Of a stretch of DNA of 64,000 nucleotides, positions 27,007 to 35,304 are shown piece by piece. The translations under genes and the position numbers were made by a program. How positions within the stretch are numbered: position 1 is the first letter of the stretch; each line of letters starts with the position of its first letter. Source of the DNA: Dechloromonas sp. TW-R-39-2 (GTDB lineage: Bacteria > Pseudomonadota > Gammaproteobacteria > Burkholderiales > Rhodocyclaceae); the NCBI RefSeq assembly GCF_016864195.1, contig NZ_CP045202.1, positions 3,256,501-3,320,500 on the forward strand, in the 5' to 3' direction. Under the pieces are notes generated by a model that was not told where the DNA came from, made no database searches, and worked only from the letters and a program-made list of their open reading frames with translations.

Positions 27007-28353
27007 TTAGGTTGCCAAGAACGAAGGCAGCTTAACGATTTCATCCTTCCACTTGAAAAACACTTCAGAAAGCTCATTGGCTATCGCCTTTGCCAATGGA
27101 TGATCTTCTTTGCGATTGTCTTCAATGACTTTCACCATGTCATCGCTGCTGGTCGAATCGTAGGCACCAACACCACCTCGCAATCCCTTAAACCAAATCG
27201 CCTCACCATCGGTTTTTCCTCCATCAGCATCAGTCATGCGCTTTGCCAGCTCTGCTTCCGCTACCGAGCTAGGCTGCCGATAGTCGAATAGCTTTTGCGG
27301 CCAGCGCCATCCGAACCAACCTTTCCCATTCGCCATTACGATGCCCGAAGCGACCAAAAAGTAACTTCGCCGCCCCTCTGTTAGCCTTGCTGGTCGAATC
27401 TGAACCGCGGTATCCCAATTGTTTTGCCTTTCCGCTATCCAATCTTGATTAACTTCTGCTGCAATCAATTGCTGGTTCAGAAAAGTGACGACTTGATCTG
27501 CAAACTTTTGCGCTGCGTCATCACGAATTACAGCCATCTGATTTTGTAGTTCAAGTGCAGTCGCCAAATGCTCAGGGCTGGTCAGCAAAGCAAGAAGCTC
27601 CGGATCAATTTTTGTCATTGCGCTCATTCCTAATGAAACCATTCGACATGCAGTGATGTACTGCTCGACAGAAAATCTGACAGCAGCCGCATCAGTGCCA
27701 ACATCCTCAACTACAGATTCAAAAATCGAACCCAGTTCAAGATAGGACATTCTTCGATATTCAAGGCCATTTCCAGTCTCTGCGTCATAGCCGCTCGGTG
27801 TCAGAAATACCAATTCCCGATGCTTACATTCGCTCCCATGACAATCAGAGTCCAGCCATGTGCGATACCGAGGCAACTGTTCCTCCTGCTCACCAGCATC
27901 GACCTTGTTCTCGATAGCAACTAGAAAACTCGGCCCTTTCAAGACAATGTCGAGGCGACCACCGGCGCCAATGGATAGCTCCGTTTGTACCTGAACGTCC
28001 TTCGAGAATGCGGCATCCACATGGGGAAGACCAATTGCTGCCAGAAAAGAATTCAAAAATAGAGTGTTTTGTCCATGCTCAGCCATCGGCAAAAGCAGGA
28101 AGGCTAAAAATCTGGACTGCACTAGCTCCTTCCTTACGATCCCCAGAGCGTGAAACACATTGAAATGTGGTGCGCCTCTTTCAATACGTTCGATATGCAA
28201 AACTGCCTCAGTCAGCAACTTTTTAGTTGCCTGCATCGCCGCTTGATGAACTTCACGCTGATGCAGTATTGACGCTTTTTTGATGCCTGCAATACGAGTG
28301 AGAAGCTCGTTGGTTCGCTCAACAAAAAGGGGAGCTAAGTTACTGGTTTCCAT
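27007..28353 (-). CDS. PD-(D/E)XK nuclease-family protein
   Basis: 448 residues from METSNLAPLF at 28353, which overlaps the WYL gene stop by 14 nt. The nuclease core near residues 105-180 shows the family order: FNVFHALGI, SRFLAFLLLP, then GGRLDIVLKG with the catalytic Asp, and FLVAIENKVDAGEQEEQL with the E-x-K pair, followed by QLPRYR. These match PDDEXK_4-type proteins. The remaining 250 residues are of unknown fold. It is the last gene of a three-gene operon with a Cas4-like nuclease and a WYL regulator, an arrangement typical of defence loci. Confidence 0.8.
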   Translation of the reverse strand: METSNLAPLFVERTNELLTRIAGIKKASILHQREVHQAAMQATKKLLTEAVLHIERIERGAPHFNVFHALGIVRKELVQSRFLAFLLLPMAEHGQNTLFLNSFLAAIGLPHVDAAFSKDVQVQTELSIGAGGRLDIVLKGPSFLVAIENKVDAGEQEEQLPRYRTWLDSDCHGSECKHRELVFLTPSGYDAETGNGLEYRRMSYLELGSIFESVVEDVGTDAAAVRFSVEQYITACRMVSLGMSAMTKIDPELLALLTSPEHLATALELQNQMAVIRDDAAQKFADQVVTFLNQQLIAAEVNQDWIAERQNNWDTAVQIRPARLTEGRRSYFLVASGIVMANGKGWFGWRWPQKLFDYRQPSSVAEAELAKRMTDADGGKTDGEAIWFKGLRGGVGAYDSTSSDDMVKVIEDNRKEDHPLAKAIANELSEVFFKWKDEIVKLPSFLAT

Positions 28354-29362
28354 GGCTATCAATCTGGTACGCCAAGCACATTTCATTAATCCGAAGCATA
28401 AGTCGATGACGAAGATGAGCAGGTTCAATGACTTCTACTGCACCTCCTTGGCTAAGTAGCCACCATTCTAGCTGCCAACTGTCATGCACTTCAGCAATGG
28501 CAAGAAAGCCATCGCCGTAGGAAACAAGTCGCTGATTCATGCTCAGAGGGGTTTCAGCAAGAATGTCGGCAAGCGTATTTGTAACTCGCAACTGAACATT
28601 GATTTTGTCGCTGCCCCCAAACTCAAGTGCCCCTGACCGCACATAGTCTCCAACAGCGAATTTTTCAGGCACCTTAGCTAAGTCGGTCAGCATGTGAGCA
28701 CTGAGAACACGATGTAACGCATAAAGTCGCTCATCCTCGTAATCGAATGCAGTGGCAACCAAGTAGGTGATTTGTCCTCGCTGGATAAGGGCAAGCGGAT
28801 GCAGCCGATAGGTTTGTTGCTCCCCTGAAGCTTTCTTGTACTCCACCTCAACCTGATGCTCGCTCAGTAGCGCCTCATGAACTGCGTCTAGCACCGCCGA
28901 ATCAATTCTGGGAGGCAAAAACGGCATCGACGGCGACACATATCGCACTTTGTCGGCCCATTTGGCGTTGGGATTGTCTGCCGACAATTCAGCAAGTTTT
29001 GCTTTGGCTTGCCCGAATCGAGTTTCAAGCGACTCAAGAATGGCTGATGGCAGTAAAGGCCTGAGTAAATCTTCCACGAGCCGGAGCGAAACCGCATCCG
29101 AAACGCTCATCCCAGGCAAATCAGCGTACTCCCCTTTCATCCAGTACCAGCCATAGGGCATCCCCTTATCGTTACAGGCAATGCCGAAAATGGTTGAAAG
29201 CTCAGCCAAGTCACGTTCGACCGTTCGCTTGGTGACGACAAAGCCCTCCCGTTCGAGCTTGTCGACTAACTCTCTGCTAGTCATGCCTGGCAGCTTATTT
29301 GGCAACAAGCGGAGCAATTGCCATTGCCTGGCTAATGCGTGATGTTGTGCCACCTTTGGCAT
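28340..29362 (-). CDS. WYL-domain transcriptional regulator
   Basis: 340 residues: an N-terminal winged helix (about 10-70; MTSRELVDKLEREGFVVTKR then TVERDLAELS), a WYL domain (about 165-235; VEVEYKKASGEQQTYRLHP, LIQRGQITYLVATAF) and a C-terminal WCX segment ending VIEPAHLRHRL. WYL proteins often control defence genes and may sense nucleic acid. Its ATG shares one base with the upstream stop (TGATG), so translation is coupled; it therefore sits inside, not outside, the operon. Confidence 0.9.
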   Translation of the reverse strand: MPKVAQHHALARQWQLLRLLPNKLPGMTSRELVDKLEREGFVVTKRTVERDLAELSTIFGIACNDKGMPYGWYWMKGEYADLPGMSVSDAVSLRLVEDLLRPLLPSAILESLETRFGQAKAKLAELSADNPNAKWADKVRYVSPSMPFLPPRIDSAVLDAVHEALLSEHQVEVEYKKASGEQQTYRLHPLALIQRGQITYLVATAFDYEDERLYALHRVLSAHMLTDLAKVPEKFAVGDYVRSGALEFGGSDKINVQLRVTNTLADILAETPLSMNQRLVSYGDGFLAIAEVHDSWQLEWWLLSQGGAVEVIEPAHLRHRLMLRINEMCLAYQIDSHGNQ

Positions 29363-30864
29363 CAGCTTTCCTTCGAGAAAAATTCGACCAACTGCACCAG
29401 GGCGTAGGTGTCCAGGGCACAGTAATCGAGCAATCCTTGCCGAAGCTCTTCCTTTCGCCCCTCATCAGTTCCAACGTCGATCATTTCGAGGAATGCATCC
29501 TGAGCCATACCGCCATTGGCAACAGCCATTCCATCGTAGCCCAGGCCAGCATCAATCGTCGGCAATACTGCTTTGAGCGACCAAGAGCCACGCATTTCAG
29601 GGTGGTAGTAATGCTCACGGGTAATCGGCAAAAAATCGACCATCCGCTCGTTGATTTCCAAGAGTTGCTCAGCCAAATCAGGAAGATGCTCCGCCAGTTC
29701 CTTGATCCGACTCCGCTCAAAAGGTGCGTTGTAAACAAGCACCGGCCCCATCGGGTTGAACTCCATGCCGCGGTCTGCGAAAAGTTTGGCATTCACCGCA
29801 TTGATAAGCGCCTCTGCAAATGCACGACGAGGATCTAGCCCATCGGTGCTCAAGAACCCGGTCGGCGCAACAACACCGGGAGCCAACTCTACGTGACAGG
29901 AAAACTGAAACGGTACTTGCTGATAAGGCCATGTTCCGGCCCAGCGCGGAACAGCAAAGCCAATCGTCTCGAAATCGAGGTAATACCTTGGGTATGGCAG
30001 GGACCGAGCAATTTCCCGCCCCTCGTCGCTCAACTCCGCTTGCCCTGACTTGGTGACACGGTGAACTTTTTGGTGAATCGCCCGCTCCAGCCGATCACCT
30101 GGCACGGCACAAAGATCGTCATAGCCCTCCGCCTTCAACGTTGCGACAAGCCGATTGCTCCTTGGCAGGATTTCTACCGGGTATTCGGGGCCCTCAACGT
30201 CAGGAACGCAGTAGGCAACGAAGGGGCAAGCAAATGGATCGTGGCATTGGTTACCGGCTTCGATGCACGGCTCGTCATCCGCCAACATACTTTGCGCGTC
30301 ACGAACCCAGTGAATGATATGTGGCAGCCGCTCAGCGACCTGCTCATTGATGGTTTCCTCGGCAAACAAGCCTCGGTACTCCTGCTCACCGGGGTAGATG
30401 AAGCTGTTATCAATATGGGCAATCGCGGTTCGCGTTACTGGAATACCGGCGTTTTGCGTGACCCAGGTTTGGATTGCCGCATCGTCCAGATGGTAGCTTT
30501 TCACCCTGGTTGATGATTTGACCTCGACCAATTCGTAACCATGCTGGTTCGGAGCCAGCATATCGACGCGAACCAGCACATCGTTTGCCTCAAAGGTGGC
30601 CTCGAAGATCGGAACGTTGGGAGCGTTTATAAGTGCTTCTCGAGTCGATGCCAAAGCATCCCCAAGGCTTTCATCGTCGATCAGCACCCCATTCGGAAAC
30701 AGCGAGCGAAACACTTCGCCGACCTCCGTACCGCTTGCCATGATGACTGTGGTGGCGTCATCAACCTTCGCTAATTCAGGCCGGTGCGTTTGCAGCCAAA
30801 GCCGCTTGGGGCATTGCCGGTAGGCGAGCAATTTCGATTTCGAGAGTTTGAATTGGCGCGGCAT
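29362..30864 (-). CDS. DUF2779 protein: Cas4-like nuclease fused to DEDD exonuclease
   Basis: 500 residues. The N-terminal part resembles Cas4/RecB nucleases: an early Cys in YRQCPKRLW, VRVDML and ELVEVKSSTRVKSYH (D...E-x-K), then a Cys cluster (CIEAGNQCHDPFACPFVAYC) that could hold an Fe-S cluster with the early Cys. The C-terminal part from about 290 has an RNase H-like DEDD exonuclease pattern: YYLDFETIGF, VYNAPFERSRI and DYCALDTYALVQ. It heads the operon. I infer DNA end processing, perhaps defence; no function is proven for the family as far as I recall. Confidence 0.8.
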   Translation of the reverse strand: MPRQFKLSKSKLLAYRQCPKRLWLQTHRPELAKVDDATTVIMASGTEVGEVFRSLFPNGVLIDDESLGDALASTREALINAPNVPIFEATFEANDVLVRVDMLAPNQHGYELVEVKSSTRVKSYHLDDAAIQTWVTQNAGIPVTRTAIAHIDNSFIYPGEQEYRGLFAEETINEQVAERLPHIIHWVRDAQSMLADDEPCIEAGNQCHDPFACPFVAYCVPDVEGPEYPVEILPRSNRLVATLKAEGYDDLCAVPGDRLERAIHQKVHRVTKSGQAELSDEGREIARSLPYPRYYLDFETIGFAVPRWAGTWPYQQVPFQFSCHVELAPGVVAPTGFLSTDGLDPRRAFAEALINAVNAKLFADRGMEFNPMGPVLVYNAPFERSRIKELAEHLPDLAEQLLEINERMVDFLPITREHYYHPEMRGSWSLKAVLPTIDAGLGYDGMAVANGGMAQDAFLEMIDVGTDEGRKEELRQGLLDYCALDTYALVQLVEFFSKES

Positions 30865-30996
30865 GGGAACCTCGTTGCTGACTTGATGTTATCAGCTTAC
30901 GGATGCGTGAGTCAGAATACGTCGCACCCGACTGTACGGGACATATCTTGACGCTCTCCTTTGGCAGTCTGGCGTTCAACCACCGAAGGAAATGTC

Positions 30997-32067
30997 ATGC
31001 ACCTTGTTCTCAGTGATGAATTATCGCTTCACCAAGAGGTGATTTATGCGCCGACACCAAACGCAGCCATTGCCTTGCTGGCTACTGGAACCGTTACCCA
31101 GATCAGCTTTGTGGGTGATTGGCTAGATCGGCACGATCCTGATATGGCCGTTGTTCACTTTCTCGACCAAGCGGTTCGGACTGCGGCGATACCGATGGTC
31201 ACTTGGGCAATCCTGGGCGAGCATCACGCCACTCAGGGTATCTTGCTGGAACTTGTCAAATATTGTCAGCAACGCGGTGCTGAACGTCCCCTCGCCCTTG
31301 AAGTGCAAGATCATGCCATTCGGTGTGGCTTGAATACAGAACAGACATTCGAGCAATTCAACTTCACACCAGACAACGCCGCTGCCTTTGGCTACGCAAC
31401 CCTTGCCAGCCTCTCTCAAAGCCCGGAGCGCAATCCACTTCTCATCATGGGGCCATCAGGTAGCGGAAAATCCCACCTATTAAATGCCATCGGCCTGGGG
31501 CGCTTGCGCTACGAACCAGTCGCTCAAATTTTGCGAATTCCGGCATCCGCATTTTTGTCCCCCCAGACACTCGACCGCCGCTTGGTCACCATGGATTTAC
31601 TCCTCATCGACGACCTGCAGGATCTTGCTGGGCACAATGTGGCGCAAGACGTAATGCGTACTGTGGGAGAAACACTGAGAATACGAGGGCGTCAGATCGT
31701 CTTGAGCAGCCATTCGGCTGCCAACGAACTCCCGAATATGAATAGCCGTATGCTCGATTATTTGGCAAAAGGTGCCGCGGTGACTTGCCACGTCAATAGC
31801 GGTTCCGCTCTTGGGCAATTGTCTTGTTTCGCTATCGAATCACGCAAACGGTATCTAAAGCAGCAAGCACAGGCCACTGATGTGCCGCTCGTTGATGATG
31901 TAGCAGCCTTCTTTGCGGCCCAACCCACCCTGAGCATTCGCGACTTACCCAACGTACTTCGGAGTCTCCAGGCTCATGCTATTTTTCACCAGCGTCCAGC
32001 TAACATAGCACTCGCCAAGGAGGTTCTCCGCGTCTGGTTTGCACGAGTCTCACCAGAAAAGGATTAA
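30997..32067 (+). CDS. DnaA/Hda-like AAA+ ATPase with N-terminal receiver-like domain
   Basis: 356 residues from the ATG at 30997 after AAGGA; a TTG at 30961 is less likely. The C-terminal two thirds follow DnaA: FEQFNFTPDNAAAFGYA, Walker A MGPSGSGKSHLLNAIG, Walker B LLLIDDLQDL, sensor-I LSSHSAANELPN, an Arg-containing MNSRMLDYL, and a sensor-II-like IRDLPNVLRSLQAHA. DnaA's DNA-binding domain IV is absent. Residues 1-100 resemble the 'cyclic-phosphate processing receiver' fold (APTPNAAIALLATGTVTQIS, then DRHDPDMAVVHFLDQA), but with an altered acidic motif. Convergent with the 100-aa and FtsZ-like genes. Confidence 0.7.
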   Translation: MHLVLSDELSLHQEVIYAPTPNAAIALLATGTVTQISFVGDWLDRHDPDMAVVHFLDQAVRTAAIPMVTWAILGEHHATQGILLELVKYCQQRGAERPLALEVQDHAIRCGLNTEQTFEQFNFTPDNAAAFGYATLASLSQSPERNPLLIMGPSGSGKSHLLNAIGLGRLRYEPVAQILRIPASAFLSPQTLDRRLVTMDLLLIDDLQDLAGHNVAQDVMRTVGETLRIRGRQIVLSSHSAANELPNMNSRMLDYLAKGAAVTCHVNSGSALGQLSCFAIESRKRYLKQQAQATDVPLVDDVAAFFAAQPTLSIRDLPNVLRSLQAHAIFHQRPANIALAKEVLRVWFARVSPEKD

Positions 32068-32366
32068 GGCCAGGATTTGCTCAGATCGCGTGGTTTCCAG
32101 CGTTGAGCACACTGATCGAGAATGTCTTCTGCGCGGTCATCCTCGATTCCCTCATCGGTGAGCAGATCAATGATTTCTCCATCCTCGACATTCATAAAGG
32201 TATCGTACTCGGAGTTATTGGCTCGCCTAGCCAGCGTGGTAATTGCATTTTGATAGCAAGCGAACTCATGCTCGGTCGGTTCACCAAATTCCCGTATCGC
32301 CTCCTTGACTTCTTCGCCGGATTGCCTGCTTTCAAGGGCTTCAATGTCCTCGTCCAAGATTCCCAT
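32064..32366 (-). CDS. Acidic protein of unknown function next to the FtsZ-like gene
   Basis: 100 residues, strongly acidic (MGILDEDIEALESRQSGEE; MNVEDGEIIDLLTDEGIEDD), helical, no signal peptide. It begins 31 bp after the FtsZ-like stop on the same strand and overlaps the DnaA-like gene tail-to-tail by 4 nt. The layout suggests a cytoplasmic partner or antidote for one of its neighbours. No family recognised. Confidence 0.6.
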   Translation of the reverse strand: MGILDEDIEALESRQSGEEVKEAIREFGEPTEHEFACYQNAITTLARRANNSEYDTFMNVEDGEIIDLLTDEGIEDDRAEDILDQCAQRWKPRDLSKSWP

Positions 32367-32397
32367 TATCTACTCCATATCGCTATTCGTTCCGAAA

Positions 32398-33474
32398 TCA
32401 TAACGCCGCCATGATGGAAATGTGGGCGTCACTGGAAAGGTTCGGATCGACTACCGCACCGTAGATCACCAGTGCCTCAGAATCGCTGACCAGGGCATTC
32501 ATGTCTTGCATAACCTCGTTGATTCGGCGTATCGGTTCGTTGCTGGACTTTAGTTGGATAGCAACGAATACACCTTTAGCCTGCCACAGCCGCTCAGCAC
32601 CGAGAGAATTGTGAGCCGTAGCCGCAGATAATGCCGTTCTCAACCCGGCTTCTCCATTGCCTTCGCCGTTACCGAATCCGACCACCCCTTGTCCCTGCGC
32701 CAATGCTGCATGAAAATCCTCGAAATCAACACCAATCAGACCTTGCTGGCTAAGAATGGAACTGCTGGCGCTATACAAACGCTCGAAATCGCTGCTGACT
32801 CTCCCCAGAACTGTGTCGAGCGTTTCATCATCGTCGTCTGTTACGTAGGCCTCATTGGGTAACTCAATCGAGACTGCGACACGGCGCGTGATTGAATTCA
32901 GTCCGGCGCGAGCGATTTGATTTCGGCGCTCACCTTCAAACTCAAAAGGGGTCACCGACGCTGCGATCACTGGGATACCTAAATCCTTGACGGCATCGGC
33001 CACTATTGGTGCAATGCCAGTGCCGGCGTTACCGCCCAAGCTGCTCAGCAGCCAGATCAGATCCAGGCCATCCAACGCATCACGGATTTCCGATTGAGCG
33101 GCCTTAGCCTGCACACGAAGTAGCTTGGAATCTGTGATCTTGTCTGCTGACTGGCCTACTCTGACAGAACGATCTGCCTTCGTGCGATGAAGGACGAAGG
33201 GGCTGGTGTCTATTGCCACACTGCGCTCAAGGTAAGGCAAATTCCCTTGTGAATTTCGCAACATGCCACAGGCCCCACTACCTGCCGCCACGATGCCGAT
33301 TTTCGGGAAATCAGTATCTGAAGCATCGCCCATGTCGGTGAAATTAGCCGGACTATCCCTAGCAATGAGCGGCCATTGACCGACACCCACCGTGTTTAAA
33401 ATTGCTGCTGCGGGCATAGCTGTGGATGCACCCGCTGACAGTGCCAGTATTTTCAAAAACTCTCGACGGTTCAT
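32398..33474 (-). CDS. FtsZ/tubulin-like GTPase with a Tat-type signal sequence
   Basis: 358 residues. After residue 58 the FtsZ fold is plain: IGIVAAGSGACGMLRN (T1), LERSVAIDTSPFVL, the T4 glycine loop LSSLGGNAGTGIAPIVADAV, VTPFEFEGERRNQIARAGL, and the T7 synergy loop IGVDFEDFHAAL with both catalytic Asp. The first 35 residues read MNRREFLKILALSAGAS and so on, a textbook twin-arginine export signal, which is extraordinary for a cytoskeletal GTPase. The start has GAGG at good spacing. It sits 106 bp after umuC on the same strand, with a 9-bp inverted repeat just upstream. It could be exported, membrane-anchored, or unprocessed. Confidence 0.8.
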   Translation of the reverse strand: MNRREFLKILALSAGASTAMPAAAILNTVGVGQWPLIARDSPANFTDMGDASDTDFPKIGIVAAGSGACGMLRNSQGNLPYLERSVAIDTSPFVLHRTKADRSVRVGQSADKITDSKLLRVQAKAAQSEIRDALDGLDLIWLLSSLGGNAGTGIAPIVADAVKDLGIPVIAASVTPFEFEGERRNQIARAGLNSITRRVAVSIELPNEAYVTDDDDETLDTVLGRVSSDFERLYSASSSILSQQGLIGVDFEDFHAALAQGQGVVGFGNGEGNGEAGLRTALSAATAHNSLGAERLWQAKGVFVAIQLKSSNEPIRRINEVMQDMNALVSDSEALVIYGAVVDPNLSSDAHISIMAAL

Positions 33475-33483
33475 CGTTGCCTC

Positions 33484-33513
33484 GAATAGTGGTTATTACG
33501 GCATCCACTATTC
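33484..33513. promoter_or_regulatory. 9-bp inverted repeat before the FtsZ-like gene
   Basis: GAATAGTGG and CCACTATTC with a 12-base spacer end 9 bp from the ATG of the FtsZ-like gene and overlap its 5' leader. This fits an operator or a translational hairpin, separate from the LexA control of umuDC. Confidence 0.6.
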
Positions 33514-33580
33514 CGCAGCACTAAGCCCAAATACGTCGCAGTAAAGAACAACCTTTCATCTGGCTCATTCATGAGTAATG

Positions 33581-34858
33581 TTAGCCAGCCACAGCCATCG
33601 GAAGCCCATCCCAATCGGTGGTGTAGCTCGGCGATAGTCGCTGTCGCTTCATCCTCCAAGCCTTCTCAATACCCTCAGCCGCTGAGCGTAATGTGCCTCG
33701 ACCCCACCGCTGGTTGATTACGTCGAGCGTTTCCATCAACCGCTGGCCTCGATCATTCTCAGGATCGACAAACAGCGATGCTTGTACCATGGCCTTGGGC
33801 CGCAGTTCGCTCAACATCACCCCGGCCTTCTGGTAGCCATAGCCAGGGCGATAAATTCGCCGCAGGACTTTCAATGCCCAATTGACCAGCACTCGGGTAT
33901 CAGCAGTCGCCTCGGGCAAGGGAATGGTCATCGAGCATTGATATTGCGGCTCCTTGGGGCTGAACGGGTTGGTGCGAATGAATACCATCAATGCACCGGC
34001 CAGTGAGGCTTGCTTTCGCAGCTTCTCGGCAGCCCTGGCTACATAACTGGCGACGACTTCCTCAAGCTGATCGCGGTCATAAACGTACTGACCGAAGGAT
34101 CGGCTGCACATGATTTGCTGCTTATCCGGGGCAACCTCTTCCAGGTCGAGGCAGGACACGCCCCGTAATTCCCGAACCGTTCTTTCCAGCACGACCGAGA
34201 ACTTCGAGCGAATCACCTCAGGGTCGGCCTCTCGAAGCTGCAACACCGTGGTGATGCCCATATCGGCAAGGCGAGCATCAATCTTTCTGCCAACACCCCA
34301 GACCTCTCCAACCTCAATATTGGCAAACAGTTGGCTAAGTTGCGATTCAGTCATGGTCGTGAAATCACACACGCCAGCGGAGCCAGCCAAGCCTTTTTTC
34401 GCGCAGTGGTTCGCCAACTTCGCCAAGGTCTTGCTCGGCGCAATGCCGACACACACGGCCAGGCCCAGCCACTGTTGAATGCGCTGCCGGATTTCCTGAC
34501 CGTATTCGATCAGGTCACGGTGAAAACCGCTGAGGTCCAGAAAGCTTTCGTCGATGCTGTACACCTCCAGGTTTGGGGTGAACTGAGCGAGAACTTCGAC
34601 GACACGGTTGCTCATGTCGGCATACAGGGCGTAATTCGACGAGAAGGCGACGATGCCGTACCGCTTGGCTTCCTTCTGAATTTTGAACCAGGGAACGCCC
34701 ATCGGGATGCCCAAGGCTTTAACTTCAGCACTCCGCGCAACGACACAGCCATCGTTGTTCGATAGCACCACCACCGGCTTCGATGCCAACTTCGGATCGA
34801 ACAGTTTTTCGCAACTGGCGTAAAAATTGTTGCAATCGACCAACGCGAAAACCGGCAT
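33581..34858 (-). CDS. umuC: DNA polymerase V catalytic subunit UmuC
   Basis: 425 residues of a Y-family translesion polymerase: FALVDCNNFYASCEKLFDP with the metal-binding Asp, VVLSNNDGCVVARS, YSIDESFLDLSG with the second acidic pair, the helix-hairpin-helix GVGRKIDARLADMGI, and the C-terminal little-finger region. It starts 2 bp after umuD and is governed by the upstream LexA box, so it is SOS-induced. Being on the island, it may raise mutagenesis in its host. Confidence 0.96.
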   Translation of the reverse strand: MPVFALVDCNNFYASCEKLFDPKLASKPVVVLSNNDGCVVARSAEVKALGIPMGVPWFKIQKEAKRYGIVAFSSNYALYADMSNRVVEVLAQFTPNLEVYSIDESFLDLSGFHRDLIEYGQEIRQRIQQWLGLAVCVGIAPSKTLAKLANHCAKKGLAGSAGVCDFTTMTESQLSQLFANIEVGEVWGVGRKIDARLADMGITTVLQLREADPEVIRSKFSVVLERTVRELRGVSCLDLEEVAPDKQQIMCSRSFGQYVYDRDQLEEVVASYVARAAEKLRKQASLAGALMVFIRTNPFSPKEPQYQCSMTIPLPEATADTRVLVNWALKVLRRIYRPGYGYQKAGVMLSELRPKAMVQASLFVDPENDRGQRLMETLDVINQRWGRGTLRSAAEGIEKAWRMKRQRLSPSYTTDWDGLPMAVAG

Positions 34859-34860
34859 CG

Positions 34861-35304
34861 CTACCCCAGCCGCTTGAACTTGCCGATCACCACCCCCCAG
34901 ATCACCAATTCCATGTCGCCACGAATGTCGATGGTCGGGTAGGCTGGGTTTTCAGCAACCAACGCGACGCGACCATTGCGGTGATGCAATCGCTTCACCA
35001 GGCGCTCACCATCGACGAAGGCAATCACGATGTGACCGTGTATGGCCTTAATGCTGCGATCCACGACCAAAATATCACCGTCGAAGATCTCCGCTCCTTG
35101 CATCGAATCGCCCTGCACCGGGAAGAAGAAGGTGCTGACCGGGTTGCGAACCAGATACTCGTTAATGTCGAGCCGCTTATCTTCGTAGTCAGCAGCAGGA
35201 CTTGGAAACCCCGCAGACACCTTGGCGGCACCGAGCGGAATGAATACACGCGGGGGGTCGATGGCTGGCAACCAATCTAGGCTTGCCTGAGCAGCCTCAA
35301 GCAT
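34861..35304 (-). CDS. umuD: UmuD-like SOS mutagenesis protein (autoprotease)
   Basis: 147 residues from the ATG at 35304, which overlaps the stop of the small upstream gene and has GAGGG upstream. A longer frame to 35349 lacks a ribosome site. The cleavage region is AGFPSPAADY, the nucleophile Ser is in VQGDSMQGAEI and the Lys in GERLVKRLH. RecA-stimulated self-cleavage activates polymerase V. Confidence 0.95.
   Translation of the reverse strand: MLEAAQASLDWLPAIDPPRVFIPLGAAKVSAGFPSPAADYEDKRLDINEYLVRNPVSTFFFPVQGDSMQGAEIFDGDILVVDRSIKAIHGHIVIAFVDGERLVKRLHHRNGRVALVAENPAYPTIDIRGDMELVIWGVVIGKFKRLG

Noticed and set aside
32064..32366. Antitoxin of a classical toxin-antitoxin pair
   Set aside because: Small and acidic, but neither neighbour resembles a known toxin, so the label cannot be supported.
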